Shown piece after piece: positions 1 to 8,690 of a stretch of DNA of 50,291 nt; position 1 is the stretch's first letter; the number at the start of each line of letters is the position of its first letter. This stretch comes from Oscillospiraceae bacterium (GTDB lineage Bacteria > Bacillota > Clostridia > Oscillospirales > Ruminococcaceae), in contig JAILFE010000276.1 of NCBI GenBank assembly GCA_024697725.1, positions 1 to 50,291 on the forward strand. The letters are read 5' to 3'. Below the pieces are notes generated by a model. That model saw nothing but the letters and a program-made list of their open reading frames with translations, searched no databases and had not been told where the DNA came from. A program made the translations under genes and the position numbers.

Positions 1-149
1 AGCATTTCAAGATTGGCCGCATCCATGCGGAATACATACTGGTTATTCTTGTGACTTGTCTTGTCAGTGACAGGATTTTCGAGATTTACGAGAGTCATGT
101 CGTCGCTTTTGAACATCTCGGCACAATTTTTAAAGCAATAAGCAGACAT
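1..149 (-). CDS. CapA-family (PGA_cap/metallophosphatase-like) protein, partial; apparently lacks its N-terminal part
   Basis: Reverse translation MSAYCFKNCAEMFKSDDMTLVNLENPVTDKTSHKNNQYVFRMDAANLEML; 'D..LVNLENPVT...FR.DAANLEML' is CapA-like. In-frame TGA two codons upstream of the ATG; runs off the window start. Confidence 0.55.
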   Translation of the reverse strand, partial: MSAYCFKNCAEMFKSDDMTLVNLENPVTDKTSHKNNQYVFRMDAANLEM

Positions 150-157
150 TAATCAGG

Positions 158-255
158 TAGTGCGCTGCAAATCTTTGATTTGCAGCAGCAGAAGCGGCTG
201 TAAGCAGCCGCTTCTGCCAATAACCGCCCGTAGGGCGGTTATTGAGCACGCACTA
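158..255. repeat. Cloverleaf element: 7-bp closing stem enclosing three perfect hairpins
   Basis: TAGTGCG(158-164)/CGCACTA(249-255); hairpins 165-173/177-185 (9 bp, loop ttt), 188-200/205-217 (13 bp, loop taag), 219-229/233-243 (11 bp, loop gta). Confidence 0.85.
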
Positions 256-268
256 AATATATAAGCAC

Positions 269-296
269 GGACAGAAGGAAAAATATCCTTCTGTCC
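269..296. other. Perfect 11-bp hairpin downstream of the 330-1769 gene (possible terminator without clear U-tract)
   Basis: GGACAGAAGGA(269-279)/TCCTTCTGTCC(286-296). Confidence 0.6.
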
Positions 297-329
297 ATAC
301 CGAAATACTATGAACTGTAAACTGCTGTG

Positions 330-1769
330 TCAGTTCGTGTGGTCAAAATAGACCTGCACGCTCTTGTTGATAAATACAAAATAGAGTGCAGCTGCGTCGA
401 TAGCGATACCGATAAATCCAACGATACCGACCAGTACTCCTAGAACGCCGGCTTCTCCGAGCCCTAAGCCGTAAAGCATCATCATTCCCCATATAGTCAG
501 AACTATATCAAGAAGGTTGGACAGACCGAACCAGGTCTTTATATGCCTGTTGCCCTTGAAAAGAAGGAAGCTCAGCACGGCGCCGACCGCAAGGCTGATG
601 AAATTCATTACCGTCAGATCGAGGATAAAGTTGAAAAACCTGGTGAGGACTATAATAATGCATATTACCATTATAATCGTCCTTCCGTTTTCATATGCCT
701 TCTGGTCATATTCAAAGAAGGAATCGAGGATGTCAACAGAGGTTTTCCTGTAATCATTTCCGGGTCTTGTGCTGTTGAAGGTGCTCATAGAGGTATCTCT
801 GCTGCTTGATACGGAGGAGGCTCCCGGATTATAGGCTGCTGCACTGCTTGTATTGTTCTGAGCCGCAGACTGTGACGGCTGAGTCCTGTTTACGGGAGGA
901 TCGTTCCTGAATGAGGTCCCGCTCCCCATTCCGAAGGCGGCGGGGTCAAAACTGGTATTTTTTTTTACCGGTGTATCCGTCATATCCGAAAGTACAGGCG
1001 CTTTTACGTCCTCAAGGCTTTCCGAGGCGCCCATATTGAAGCTGCTGCCGCTGCCCGGAGGGGTGGGCTCGGGGAGATCATCATCTGCAGTATATGTATC
1101 GGAGGATGACTGATATGATGCTCCCGACGTTGACGAAGAAGAGCCTTTTTCAAGTTCTTTTTCGTCGGTTCCGAAGCCGCTGAAAGATGTGACCTTGTCG
1201 GCATCGGGGAGAGCATCGGCAGATATCCCGTCAGTCCTCAGTTCGCTGAGATCGCCCGTTTTTGCGGATGCTCCGCCTTTCTTGGGAGCTGTGAGAGGGG
1301 GAAGATCAAAATAATCGTCCGATACGCTGTCGGTATTGAGATCATCAATAGTCTTGAAGGAACTCGATTTCTTGGGAGCTGTAAGGGGAGGAAGATCGTC
1401 GTTGTTCTCAAACGCTTTGCTGTCAAACACCTTGGCAACAGCGCCCTTTCTCGCTTCCTCTGCGGTAAGGAGAGTGTCGGTGGAGATATTGTCTGTCGAA
1501 AGATCATTGAGTTCATCGGGGTCTATCTGAGTCCCTTCGATGATGACGCTCTCGGGAGGAGTGACATCGGGAAGGGATTCTGTGGAGACATTGTCAAGAG
1601 AGAGTTCGTCTATATCATTTAAGAGCGAATCGTCATTGTGCTTTTTCGGGGCTTTTCCGGTCGAAGTACGCCATTCGCCGACTTCTACAAACTTGGAGTC
1701 GTCAGAGAGCTGATCAAGATCAAGTTGGTCAAGATTCAGATCATCCATATCAAAATCGTTGTTAGCCAT
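330..1769 (-). CDS. Membrane protein with long acidic, Ser/Thr/Pro-rich N-terminal region of degenerate repeats and C-terminal TM helices
   Basis: ORF 481 aa; GGAGGAA SD 6 nt before MANNDF start; repeated 'DLPPLTAPKK', 'LSTDNISTDTLL' motifs; hydrophobic C-terminus. Confidence 0.8.
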   Translation of the reverse strand: MANNDFDMDDLNLDQLDLDQLSDDSKFVEVGEWRTSTGKAPKKHNDDSLLNDIDELSLDNVSTESLPDVTPPESVIIEGTQIDPDELNDLSTDNISTDTLLTAEEARKGAVAKVFDSKAFENNDDLPPLTAPKKSSSFKTIDDLNTDSVSDDYFDLPPLTAPKKGGASAKTGDLSELRTDGISADALPDADKVTSFSGFGTDEKELEKGSSSSTSGASYQSSSDTYTADDDLPEPTPPGSGSSFNMGASESLEDVKAPVLSDMTDTPVKKNTSFDPAAFGMGSGTSFRNDPPVNRTQPSQSAAQNNTSSAAAYNPGASSVSSSRDTSMSTFNSTRPGNDYRKTSVDILDSFFEYDQKAYENGRTIIMVICIIIVLTRFFNFILDLTVMNFISLAVGAVLSFLLFKGNRHIKTWFGLSNLLDIVLTIWGMMMLYGLGLGEAGVLGVLVGIVGFIGIAIDAAALYFVFINKSVQVYFDHTN

Positions 1770-2057
1770 TATCATTTCCTCCAGAACAAAAGTATTACTG
1801 ATCCGCAGGACGATACAGCCGGGGGAGCAGTATCATTCCCTGATCCGTGCCGTTGAGACGGACCGTATATCATAAGATCAGCACCTAAATTTATCTATAT
1901 TTTATTTAAGTTATATCATAAATTTGACGAAAAGTCAACAGAAATATCGTCCTTAGGGTCAGTAATATGTCGGATTTGTTTAAAATGCACATAATAATGG
2001 CGTAAAACCGTGAAAATAAGGTGATTTTACAGTGTATAGAATGCGGGTATAATACCG

Positions 2058-2939
2058 TTAATCCGATCTTTCATCAGAAGCTCGCACCGCACCTATAAAG
2101 CTCTTCAGATCTCCGAGCACGGAAACGGCTGTCTTTCTGCCTGTCTGATATACTCTTTCGAGTTCCGAAGGGTCGTGCTCGACATGGTTTATCCCGAGCG
2201 GCTTAGGCGGACGTATAACGAAAGCATCACCGCTCATTTCGCGCTTTTTGATATATCTCAGCTCGGAATTGTACATCTGCGGGCGCCTTTTCAGCGCATC
2301 TGCGAGTTTCGGGTAATTGATAAGCGACAGCTTTACGGCAGGATATAATTTCGTCTGCTTTTTGACAAATCCCTCCGGCTGAGTGAGTATCACGACATTT
2401 TTGCTGTATCCGATGCTCTCGAAATATCTCAGCGGCACGGAATCCGCGGTGCCGCCGTCCGAAAGCTCTGCACCGTTTATGACCACGGGTCTTGAAGCAA
2501 GAGGCATCGAAGCGGATGCACGCATCCACTGTATATCCTCATCGCTCCCGGTCTCGCATTTGTGGTAAACGGGTCTGCCTGTGTTCATATCCGTGCATAC
2601 GACATAAAACTCAGCAGGGTCATTGCGGAAGGCCTCTCTGTCGAATGGGTCGAGCTCATCGGGGATCCTTCTGTATCCGAAATCTGCGCCGTAAAGGTCG
2701 CCTGTCTTTATCAGAGAGCTTATGCTCACGAAATCCTTGCAGCGGCAGTATTTCTTGTTGTACCTTATCACTCTGCCGATCTGTCCGGATTTGATGTTGC
2801 AGCCGAATGCCGCTCCCGCCGATACGCCGATGATACCGTCAAAGGATATCCCGTTTTCCATAAGCACATCTGTGACTCCCGCGGTGAACATCCCACGCAT
2901 GGCTCCGCCCTCAAGAACAAGTCCGAGTTTGCTTTTCAT
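2058..2939 (-). CDS. Patatin-like phospholipase family protein
   Basis: GLVLEGGAMRGMFTAGV, GVSAG (GXSXG), SDGGTADSVP (catalytic Asp region). Confidence 0.92.
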   Translation of the reverse strand: MKSKLGLVLEGGAMRGMFTAGVTDVLMENGISFDGIIGVSAGAAFGCNIKSGQIGRVIRYNKKYCRCKDFVSISSLIKTGDLYGADFGYRRIPDELDPFDREAFRNDPAEFYVVCTDMNTGRPVYHKCETGSDEDIQWMRASASMPLASRPVVINGAELSDGGTADSVPLRYFESIGYSKNVVILTQPEGFVKKQTKLYPAVKLSLINYPKLADALKRRPQMYNSELRYIKKREMSGDAFVIRPPKPLGINHVEHDPSELERVYQTGRKTAVSVLGDLKSFIGAVRASDERSD

Positions 2940-2999
2940 GATTTATGACCTCTTTCCGGTTATAACTTCTGCATATAATTGCTTTTTCGCTCAAATTAT

Positions 3000-3088
3000 A
3001 TACTGCCCTCTGTTGCAAAATGTCCAAAGGACATTTTGCGGGCTGCGGAGCAGCCCAAAGCCGCTCTGCGGCTTTACAGAGGCAGTAT
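3000..3088. repeat. Cloverleaf element unit A: 13-bp closing stem (one bulged C) plus three triloop hairpins
   Basis: ATACTGCCCTCTGT(3000-3013)/ACAGAGGCAGTAT(3076-3088); 3015-3025/3029-3039; 3040-3046/3050-3056; 3057-3064/3068-3075. Nearly every base is paired. Confidence 0.9.
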
Positions 3089-3180
3089 GACGTAGCGCCT
3101 GCGGCATTTTATGCCGCTCCGCCGTCTTTGACGGCGGATTTCAAAATGTCCTTCAGACATTTTGAAATAGCGCGCAGTAT
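3089..3180. repeat. Cloverleaf-like element unit B, adjacent to unit A: three hairpins with a weak closing stem
   Basis: 3101-3107/3111-3117; 3118-3126/3130-3138; 3139-3150/3156-3167; ends GCAGTAT(3174-3180), complementary to ATACTGC(3000-3006). Confidence 0.8.
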
Positions 3181-3189
3181 AAGATCTCC

Positions 3190-3237
3190 GAAGTAATGAA
3201 CTCTGATACTTCGCTTTGCAGCAGCGTCACTGCAAAG
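3190..3237. repeat. Two further hairpins next to the cloverleaf array
   Basis: GAAGTA(3190-3195)/TACTTC(3207-3212); CTTTGCAG(3214-3221)/CTGCAAAG(3230-3237). Confidence 0.5.
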
Positions 3238-3507
3238 TGTTTCATATGACTTAGTATATCACATAAGCAGAAAAATGTCAATGCTCGGTCAGGTCATGTG
3301 AATCTGAAACAAGGATTATAATGTTAAAAAGCTGTGTGTAAAATTTGCGCCTATTTTCACATAATGAACATTGCTTTTTAATTTATTTGATGATATAATA
3401 TACAATGGGTCATGGGTAGATCATACGGTTTATGTGAGGATATGCTTCTTCCGTAATGTTCTCAGGAACTGCGTTTTCCGGTCTTATGCCGGCGGAAAGG
3501 ACGGAGT

Positions 3508-4647
3508 ATGGATTTAGAAGAAAACGAAAAGCGGGTCGTTGAAGCCGCTGAACTTATCTACAGGGATACTCCGGCAGCGGTCGTGTCAGGTCACCGTATC
3601 ATATGGAGAAATGAAGAATTTTCCTATATGGAGGAGGATTTTGGCGAGGAGTTCATGTTATGTACGATCACAGAAACGATCGGATCAGGTGAGCCCGAAA
3701 GGATAGTCAGCGTCCGCGATGAAGAGTTCATGCTGAATATCCACAGTCCGGATGACTGCTGTGTTGTGACTGTCACGAGAAAGCCGCTTTTTATTGTCAT
3801 GCCCCCCGGGACAGAGGATATATTCTCGCGTATAGTCCTGAGCATCAGAAAGTACGTGTCATTGATCGCTTTAAGCACGGATGAGATATTTTCCTATTTC
3901 AAGGACAGCAAAGCTCGTGACATGAAGCGGGCATATATCGCGGATCAGTTTGAAACTCTCGACCGTTCGCTTCTTTGCCTTTATTCCGAAATGCTGCTCG
4001 ATGATGAGGTGCTGAGCTATAACAGATATGATATGACGGGCGTATGCACCTCTCTGAATGATTTCTGTGAGGAACTATGCGGATCGCTGAGGCACGTTTT
4101 CAGAGACAATTCGGATTTCAGTATCTCATATGAATGTGAGGAAGGATTGTTTGCGGTATTCCGTCCGGAAACGCTGAAGATCATACTTATGGGGCTTCTT
4201 GTTTCCGCACTGAAGAAAAAAAATCCCGCTGAATATTTCAGGATCGTCATAAAGAAGATGGGCAATACCGCCGTTATTGTTGCCGAAGCCGGATCTCTGT
4301 CGGATTATACCGAAGAGATGATACCGTTAGACCATTTCCGCAGCTTCGATCGTATCCTTCCGTCTGATGATCTTTACAACAGACTGATACAGAATTTCTG
4401 CTCCCATTTCAGCAGTCATTGTGCCGGATTCAACAAAAGAAAAATGTCGGCTATCTATATAAGGATGCCTCTTGCGGATATGTCCAATTCAAGTGTCCGT
4501 GCGCCGCTTTTGTTCAAGGCGTATAATAACAGGTTTTCAATCGAAAACGCCATGCTCGCTGATGTGGTGAAGAGCAGATGGTATTATCTCGGACCCGGCA
4601 GCACGGACGTTGCGGATAATACGCTTCCACCTTCGGAGGAACGGTGA
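3508..4647 (+). CDS. Uncharacterised protein, possibly a degenerate sensor-kinase-like protein
   Basis: 379-aa ORF; PAS-like N-terminus and a region loosely resembling DHp/HATPase but without clear H-box or N/G boxes. Confidence 0.6.
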   Translation: MDLEENEKRVVEAAELIYRDTPAAVVSGHRIIWRNEEFSYMEEDFGEEFMLCTITETIGSGEPERIVSVRDEEFMLNIHSPDDCCVVTVTRKPLFIVMPPGTEDIFSRIVLSIRKYVSLIALSTDEIFSYFKDSKARDMKRAYIADQFETLDRSLLCLYSEMLLDDEVLSYNRYDMTGVCTSLNDFCEELCGSLRHVFRDNSDFSISYECEEGLFAVFRPETLKIILMGLLVSALKKKNPAEYFRIVIKKMGNTAVIVAEAGSLSDYTEEMIPLDHFRSFDRILPSDDLYNRLIQNFCSHFSSHCAGFNKRKMSAIYIRMPLADMSNSSVRAPLLFKAYNNRFSIENAMLADVVKSRWYYLGPGSTDVADNTLPPSEER

Positions 4648-4698
4648 CTCCGGTTTGATCTGATGATCGTATATATATTGAAAGGAATGTATGACAAA

Positions 4699-5553
4699 AT
4701 GAAAAAAAGTGATCTGATCGCCGCATCTGCGGCATTGCTGACAGCGTTTGCACTTGCAGGCTGCGCCGGAGGGAATGAGCCTGCACCGGTTTCGCAGAGC
4801 AGTGATGCGGCGACCGTGTCTGCTACCGAGGCTGCACAGCCAAAGGCCGCAGATGAAAGCAGTACGGAAACGGACATTGTCGGCACAGCGACCTTTGCAT
4901 CTACTACCGATGTTGCAAATGAGGTCGACAGAGCAATATACAAGGCACAGGTCAGTGTGCCTGACGGATGGTATCTCACCACCGATTCAAACGAAGGAAA
5001 ATTCTACAGCAGCGCACACGGCACACTGATGATAAAGGCACAGAATTTCGGCGCGGATGCCGAGCTGCAGCCCCTTGATGTGTTCGCCGACAGCGTTGCC
5101 GCAAGTATAAAGATGAACAATATGTTCTATCAGGCAGACACCGAGTTCGGTGATCCTCAGCAGCTGACGGTCGCAGGTCTGCCCGCAGTAAGGTATGATT
5201 ATAAGGTCACGGCGTACGTGTTCGTCAATGAGGACGGAACTCCCATCAGTGAGGCTCCCGCCGATGGCAGCAAACCTCAGACGAAAAAAGAGGTCTACGG
5301 GGAATACAAAGACCAGCTCTATGTGCTTTATAACGGCACAGATGCGTATATTCTCCTGTTTGAATCGACTGCGGATGATTATGAATCGGCAAAAGCGGAT
5401 TTTGACAAGCTCCGCGACAGCTTTACAATAAGCGCTGACGGTACAAAGGGCTATGAGGCAGCTTCCGTATTTATGGAGAGTCAGTCCGAGCTCCAGCAGA
5501 GCTACAATGAGTCGATCAGGGAGAGTATGCTGGCTGAGCAGCCTGCGGACTGA
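4699..5553 (+). CDS. Lipoprotein, PsbP/DcrB-like
   Basis: MKKSDLIAASAALLTAFALAGCAGG lipobox; YKAQVSVPDGWYLTTDSNEGKF region typical of PsbP/DcrB-like folds. Confidence 0.75.
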   Translation: MKKSDLIAASAALLTAFALAGCAGGNEPAPVSQSSDAATVSATEAAQPKAADESSTETDIVGTATFASTTDVANEVDRAIYKAQVSVPDGWYLTTDSNEGKFYSSAHGTLMIKAQNFGADAELQPLDVFADSVAASIKMNNMFYQADTEFGDPQQLTVAGLPAVRYDYKVTAYVFVNEDGTPISEAPADGSKPQTKKEVYGEYKDQLYVLYNGTDAYILLFESTADDYESAKADFDKLRDSFTISADGTKGYEAASVFMESQSELQQSYNESIRESMLAEQPAD

Positions 5554-5660
5554 CGGCTGTCTTCACACGGCAAAGTGTAATATTCCGGCGGGTATTGACA
5601 CATTATGATTTATGTGCTATAATTCAGGATGACCGGAGTATCATTATTAACAGGATACAG

Positions 5661-5745
5661 GTATAGTTGCTGCCTCTGCGGAATGCGCCGGTGCGTGTTG
5701 TGCAGGGGCAGTATGAATGCAGCGCTTTGCGGCGCGGAGTATAAC
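5661..5745. repeat. Degenerate copy related to the 3000-3180 cloverleaf array
   Basis: Stem CTGCCTCTGC(5670-5679)/GCAGGGGCAG(5702-5711); GGCAGTATGAATGCAGCGCTTTGCGG resembles GGCAGTATGACGTAGCGCCTGCGG at 3081-3104; GGAGTATAA end resembles GCAGTATAA. Confidence 0.5.
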
Positions 5746-5762
5746 AGGGGAGGAATGTAGGA

Positions 5763-6962
5763 ATGGGAAAGGCACTTATCATCGGCTGCGGCGGTGTTGC
5801 AAGCGTTGCAATACATAAATGCTGCCAGAACTCTGAGGTCTTTGAGGAGATAATGATCGCATCCCGCACAAAATCAAAGTGCGATGCGCTGAAGGAGAAA
5901 CTGAGCGGCGGAAAAACGATAATCCGCACGGCGCAGGTCAATGCGGACAATGTTTCGGAGCTTGTTGCTCTTATGAAGGATTTCAAACCGGATATATGCC
6001 TCAATCTTGCACTTCCTTATCAGGATCTCAAAATAATGGATGCCTGCCTCGAATGCGGTGTTGATTATGTCGATACGGCAAACTATGAGCCGGAGGATAC
6101 GGCTAAATTTGAATACAGCTGGCAGTGGGCATACCGTGAACGCTTTGAAAAGGCGGGGATAACCGCCCTTCTCGGTTCGGGATTTGATCCCGGCGTTACG
6201 GGTGTGTTCTGTGCATACGCCCAGAAACATTATTTTGACGAGATAAATTATATAGATATCCTTGACTGCAACGCAGGTGATCACGGTTATCCTTTCGCTA
6301 CGAATTTCAATCCTGAGATAAATATCCGCGAGGTCTCCGCAAAGGGCAGCTATATCGAGAACGGAAAATGGGTCGAGACAGAACCCATGGAGATAAAGAG
6401 AGTATACAATTTCCCCGAGATAGGCGATAAGGATATGTATCTGCTTCATCATGAAGAGCTCGAATCCCTCGCTCTCAATATCAGGGGTATAAAGAGGATA
6501 CGCTTTTTCATGACATTCGGACAGAGCTATCTCACACATCTCAAATGCCTTGAGAATGTCGGCATGACATCCATAGAGCCGATAAATTACAACGGCATGG
6601 AGATAGTTCCTCTTCAGTTCCTGAAGGCAGTGCTCCCGGATCCCGCATCGCTCGGTCCGCGCACAAAGGGCAAGACGAATATCGGCTGTATCATGACAGG
6701 AGTCAAGGACGGCAAGCCCGTACACTATTATGTATACAATGTATGCGATCATCAGGAGTGCTACAAGGAAGTCGGCTCACAGGCAATATCCTATACAACA
6801 GGCGTTCCGGCAATGATCGGTACTATGATGGTCATGACCGGAAAGTGGAAAAAGCCCGGTGTTTTCAATATCGAGGAATTTGATCCGGATCCGTTTATGG
6901 ATGCTCTCAACAAGTGGGGGCTCCCGTGGAAGGAATCCTTTGACCCCGAACTTGTTCCGTAA
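5763..6962 (+). CDS. Saccharopine dehydrogenase family / carboxynorspermidine synthase (CANSDH)
   Basis: MGKALIIGCGGVASVAIHKCCQ N-terminal Rossmann motif, full-length family-like sequence (GSGFDPGVTGVFCAYA). Confidence 0.9.
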   Translation: MGKALIIGCGGVASVAIHKCCQNSEVFEEIMIASRTKSKCDALKEKLSGGKTIIRTAQVNADNVSELVALMKDFKPDICLNLALPYQDLKIMDACLECGVDYVDTANYEPEDTAKFEYSWQWAYRERFEKAGITALLGSGFDPGVTGVFCAYAQKHYFDEINYIDILDCNAGDHGYPFATNFNPEINIREVSAKGSYIENGKWVETEPMEIKRVYNFPEIGDKDMYLLHHEELESLALNIRGIKRIRFFMTFGQSYLTHLKCLENVGMTSIEPINYNGMEIVPLQFLKAVLPDPASLGPRTKGKTNIGCIMTGVKDGKPVHYYVYNVCDHQECYKEVGSQAISYTTGVPAMIGTMMVMTGKWKKPGVFNIEEFDPDPFMDALNKWGLPWKESFDPELVP

Positions 6963-7066
6963 AAACAACAAATTATGTCAAACTGATAAATATGCTGTTT
7001 ATTTTATTAAAAATCGGTTTCAAATTGTTCACTCCTACAAAATATAACAAGCGTCGGATTATTTAA

Positions 7067-7095
7067 TTGACATAATGTATAAATCATGATATAAT
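7067..7095 (+). promoter_or_regulatory. Consensus sigma70/sigmaA promoter
   Basis: TTGACA(7067-7072), 17-bp spacer, TATAAT(7090-7095). Confidence 0.85.
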
Positions 7096-7099
7096 GATA

Positions 7100-7143
7100 A
7101 TCGGAATCACGGCACAGATATACTTAGATGCTGTGGTTCCGAT
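7100..7143 (+). other. 5'-terminal leader hairpin in transcript of the transglutaminase-like gene
   Basis: ATCGGAATCACGGC(7100-7113) pairs with GCTGTGGTTCCGAT(7130-7143), 14 bp with two G-U; starts at the expected TSS. Confidence 0.65.
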
Positions 7144-7279
7144 GATTATTTTATTGTATCTGCGATATGCGGAAGATCGTGCATTTTGCTGTTACGTTCT
7201 GCAGGACAGCTGTTTTTGTGCATGAAAACATACAAAAATGCCGCAGGCAGATGATTTGAAAGAAAGGATCTGAATACCA

Positions 7280-8524
7280 ATGAAATCAAAGAATGTACTT
7301 AGTGCTCTTCTTGCTGCTGCGGTAGCCTTCACGGGCATGGCTCCGCTCACAGCATCGGCAGCGACCGCCGCATCCTACAGCAAGGCATATGTCAGGGCAT
7401 CCGAGGCAAAAGCAGATGATGAGTGCTGGCTCGATGATGTTATCGCAAGCTCCGGATATGATGTGGACTATACAACGAGATATGCTTACAAGAAGCTCTC
7501 AAGCTCCGAGAAGCAGCTCTATAAGCTCATCGTCCGCGCTGTAAGGAACCTCGATCCCGCTATCGAGATACCAGACGGACTCAAGGAAGCACAGGTATTC
7601 AAAGTATATAACCTTGTTTTCCATGAAGAGCCTCAGCTTTTCTGGATGGATGACGCCTATAATCCGAGCACAAATCTTGATTACCTGCTTATCCGCTACA
7701 AGACGACCGATTATCAGGAGATAACCGAGATGCAGGAAAAGATCAACAAGACTGCAAAATCCCTGCTCACCAAGGCTAAAAAGAAGAAAGCCACAGTCAA
7801 TAAGCTCAAGATATTTTATGATTATATCGTTCTCCATAATAAGTCGGTAATGACTCAGGATGGATTCAATTCCAGCATATACAACGGTCTTGCTGGCGGC
7901 GAATCGCTCCGCTGCAGCGGATATGCAAAGACTATGCAGTACCTCTGCGATCTTGCAGGCATCAAGTGCATGGTAGTTCCCGGTGAGAATGACAAGGGTG
8001 AATCCCACGCATGGAACAAGGTATACTGCGGCGACGGTTGGTACAATCTCGACCCGACATGGGGCGATCCGATCAGGTCTGATCTCAATTCCACAAAGAA
8101 CAGCACATACATACAGTATGAGTATTTCCTCGTTCCCGACAGCTGGATAGAAAAGTATACACATTTCAATACCTGCGTTGTTAAGCGCAAGAACGGCAGC
8201 AAGGTAAAGCTCTTCGCACCTCCGGCCTGCACAAAGACAAAGTACAATTACTTCATATATACAGGCAAGAACTATACAACACTTTCCAAGGCAAAGAGCG
8301 AGATCAGAGCGCAGATAAAGGAAGCTGTAAAGGGAAAGAAGACAGTTGTTGAGATACGTGTTTCGACAAAGTCGCTTTTTGACAAGCTCACAGGAGCGAC
8401 CTACGGCAAATCCTTCGAAACATATGCAAAGGGTCTCAGCAGCAATGTAAGCAAGCTGACAAAGTATACAAAGTATCAGAAGGGCGTTTATGTTGTCCAC
8501 TATGATATAGTATATAAGAACTGA
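7280..8524 (+). CDS. Secreted transglutaminase-like superfamily protein
   Basis: Signal peptide; Cys-His-Asp motifs SLRCSGYAK, SHAWNKVYCGDGWYNLDPTWGDP. Confidence 0.9.
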   Translation: MKSKNVLSALLAAAVAFTGMAPLTASAATAASYSKAYVRASEAKADDECWLDDVIASSGYDVDYTTRYAYKKLSSSEKQLYKLIVRAVRNLDPAIEIPDGLKEAQVFKVYNLVFHEEPQLFWMDDAYNPSTNLDYLLIRYKTTDYQEITEMQEKINKTAKSLLTKAKKKKATVNKLKIFYDYIVLHNKSVMTQDGFNSSIYNGLAGGESLRCSGYAKTMQYLCDLAGIKCMVVPGENDKGESHAWNKVYCGDGWYNLDPTWGDPIRSDLNSTKNSTYIQYEYFLVPDSWIEKYTHFNTCVVKRKNGSKVKLFAPPACTKTKYNYFIYTGKNYTTLSKAKSEIRAQIKEAVKGKKTVVEIRVSTKSLFDKLTGATYGKSFETYAKGLSSNVSKLTKYTKYQKGVYVVHYDIVYKN

Positions 8525-8541
8525 GATATATCCTGACAGAT

Positions 8542-8587
8542 AACAACTCCGTCTGTAGAAATGCAGACGGAGTTGTTTTAATTTTTT
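8542..8587 (+). terminator. Intrinsic terminator
   Basis: AACAACTCCGTCTG(8542-8555)/CAGACGGAGTTGTT(8564-8577) followed by a T-rich tract. Confidence 0.9.
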
Positions 8588-8690
8588 ATACATATTCACT
8601 TAATATATTCAACAAATGAATGTGTTATAATATATTCTGTACAATTGTGTTATGCGATTCAATCACTCTTTTTCCGGAGGAGGATTATTT

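Noticed and set aside
3000-3180. Cloverleaf considered as tRNA gene(s)
   Set aside because: Arm lengths, triloops and absence of T-loop (TTCRANY) and D-loop motifs exclude a tRNA.
7499-8599. 366-aa minus-strand ORF antisense to the transglutaminase-like gene
   Set aside because: Fully overlaps a well supported CDS; no recognisable domain; codon-bias artefact.
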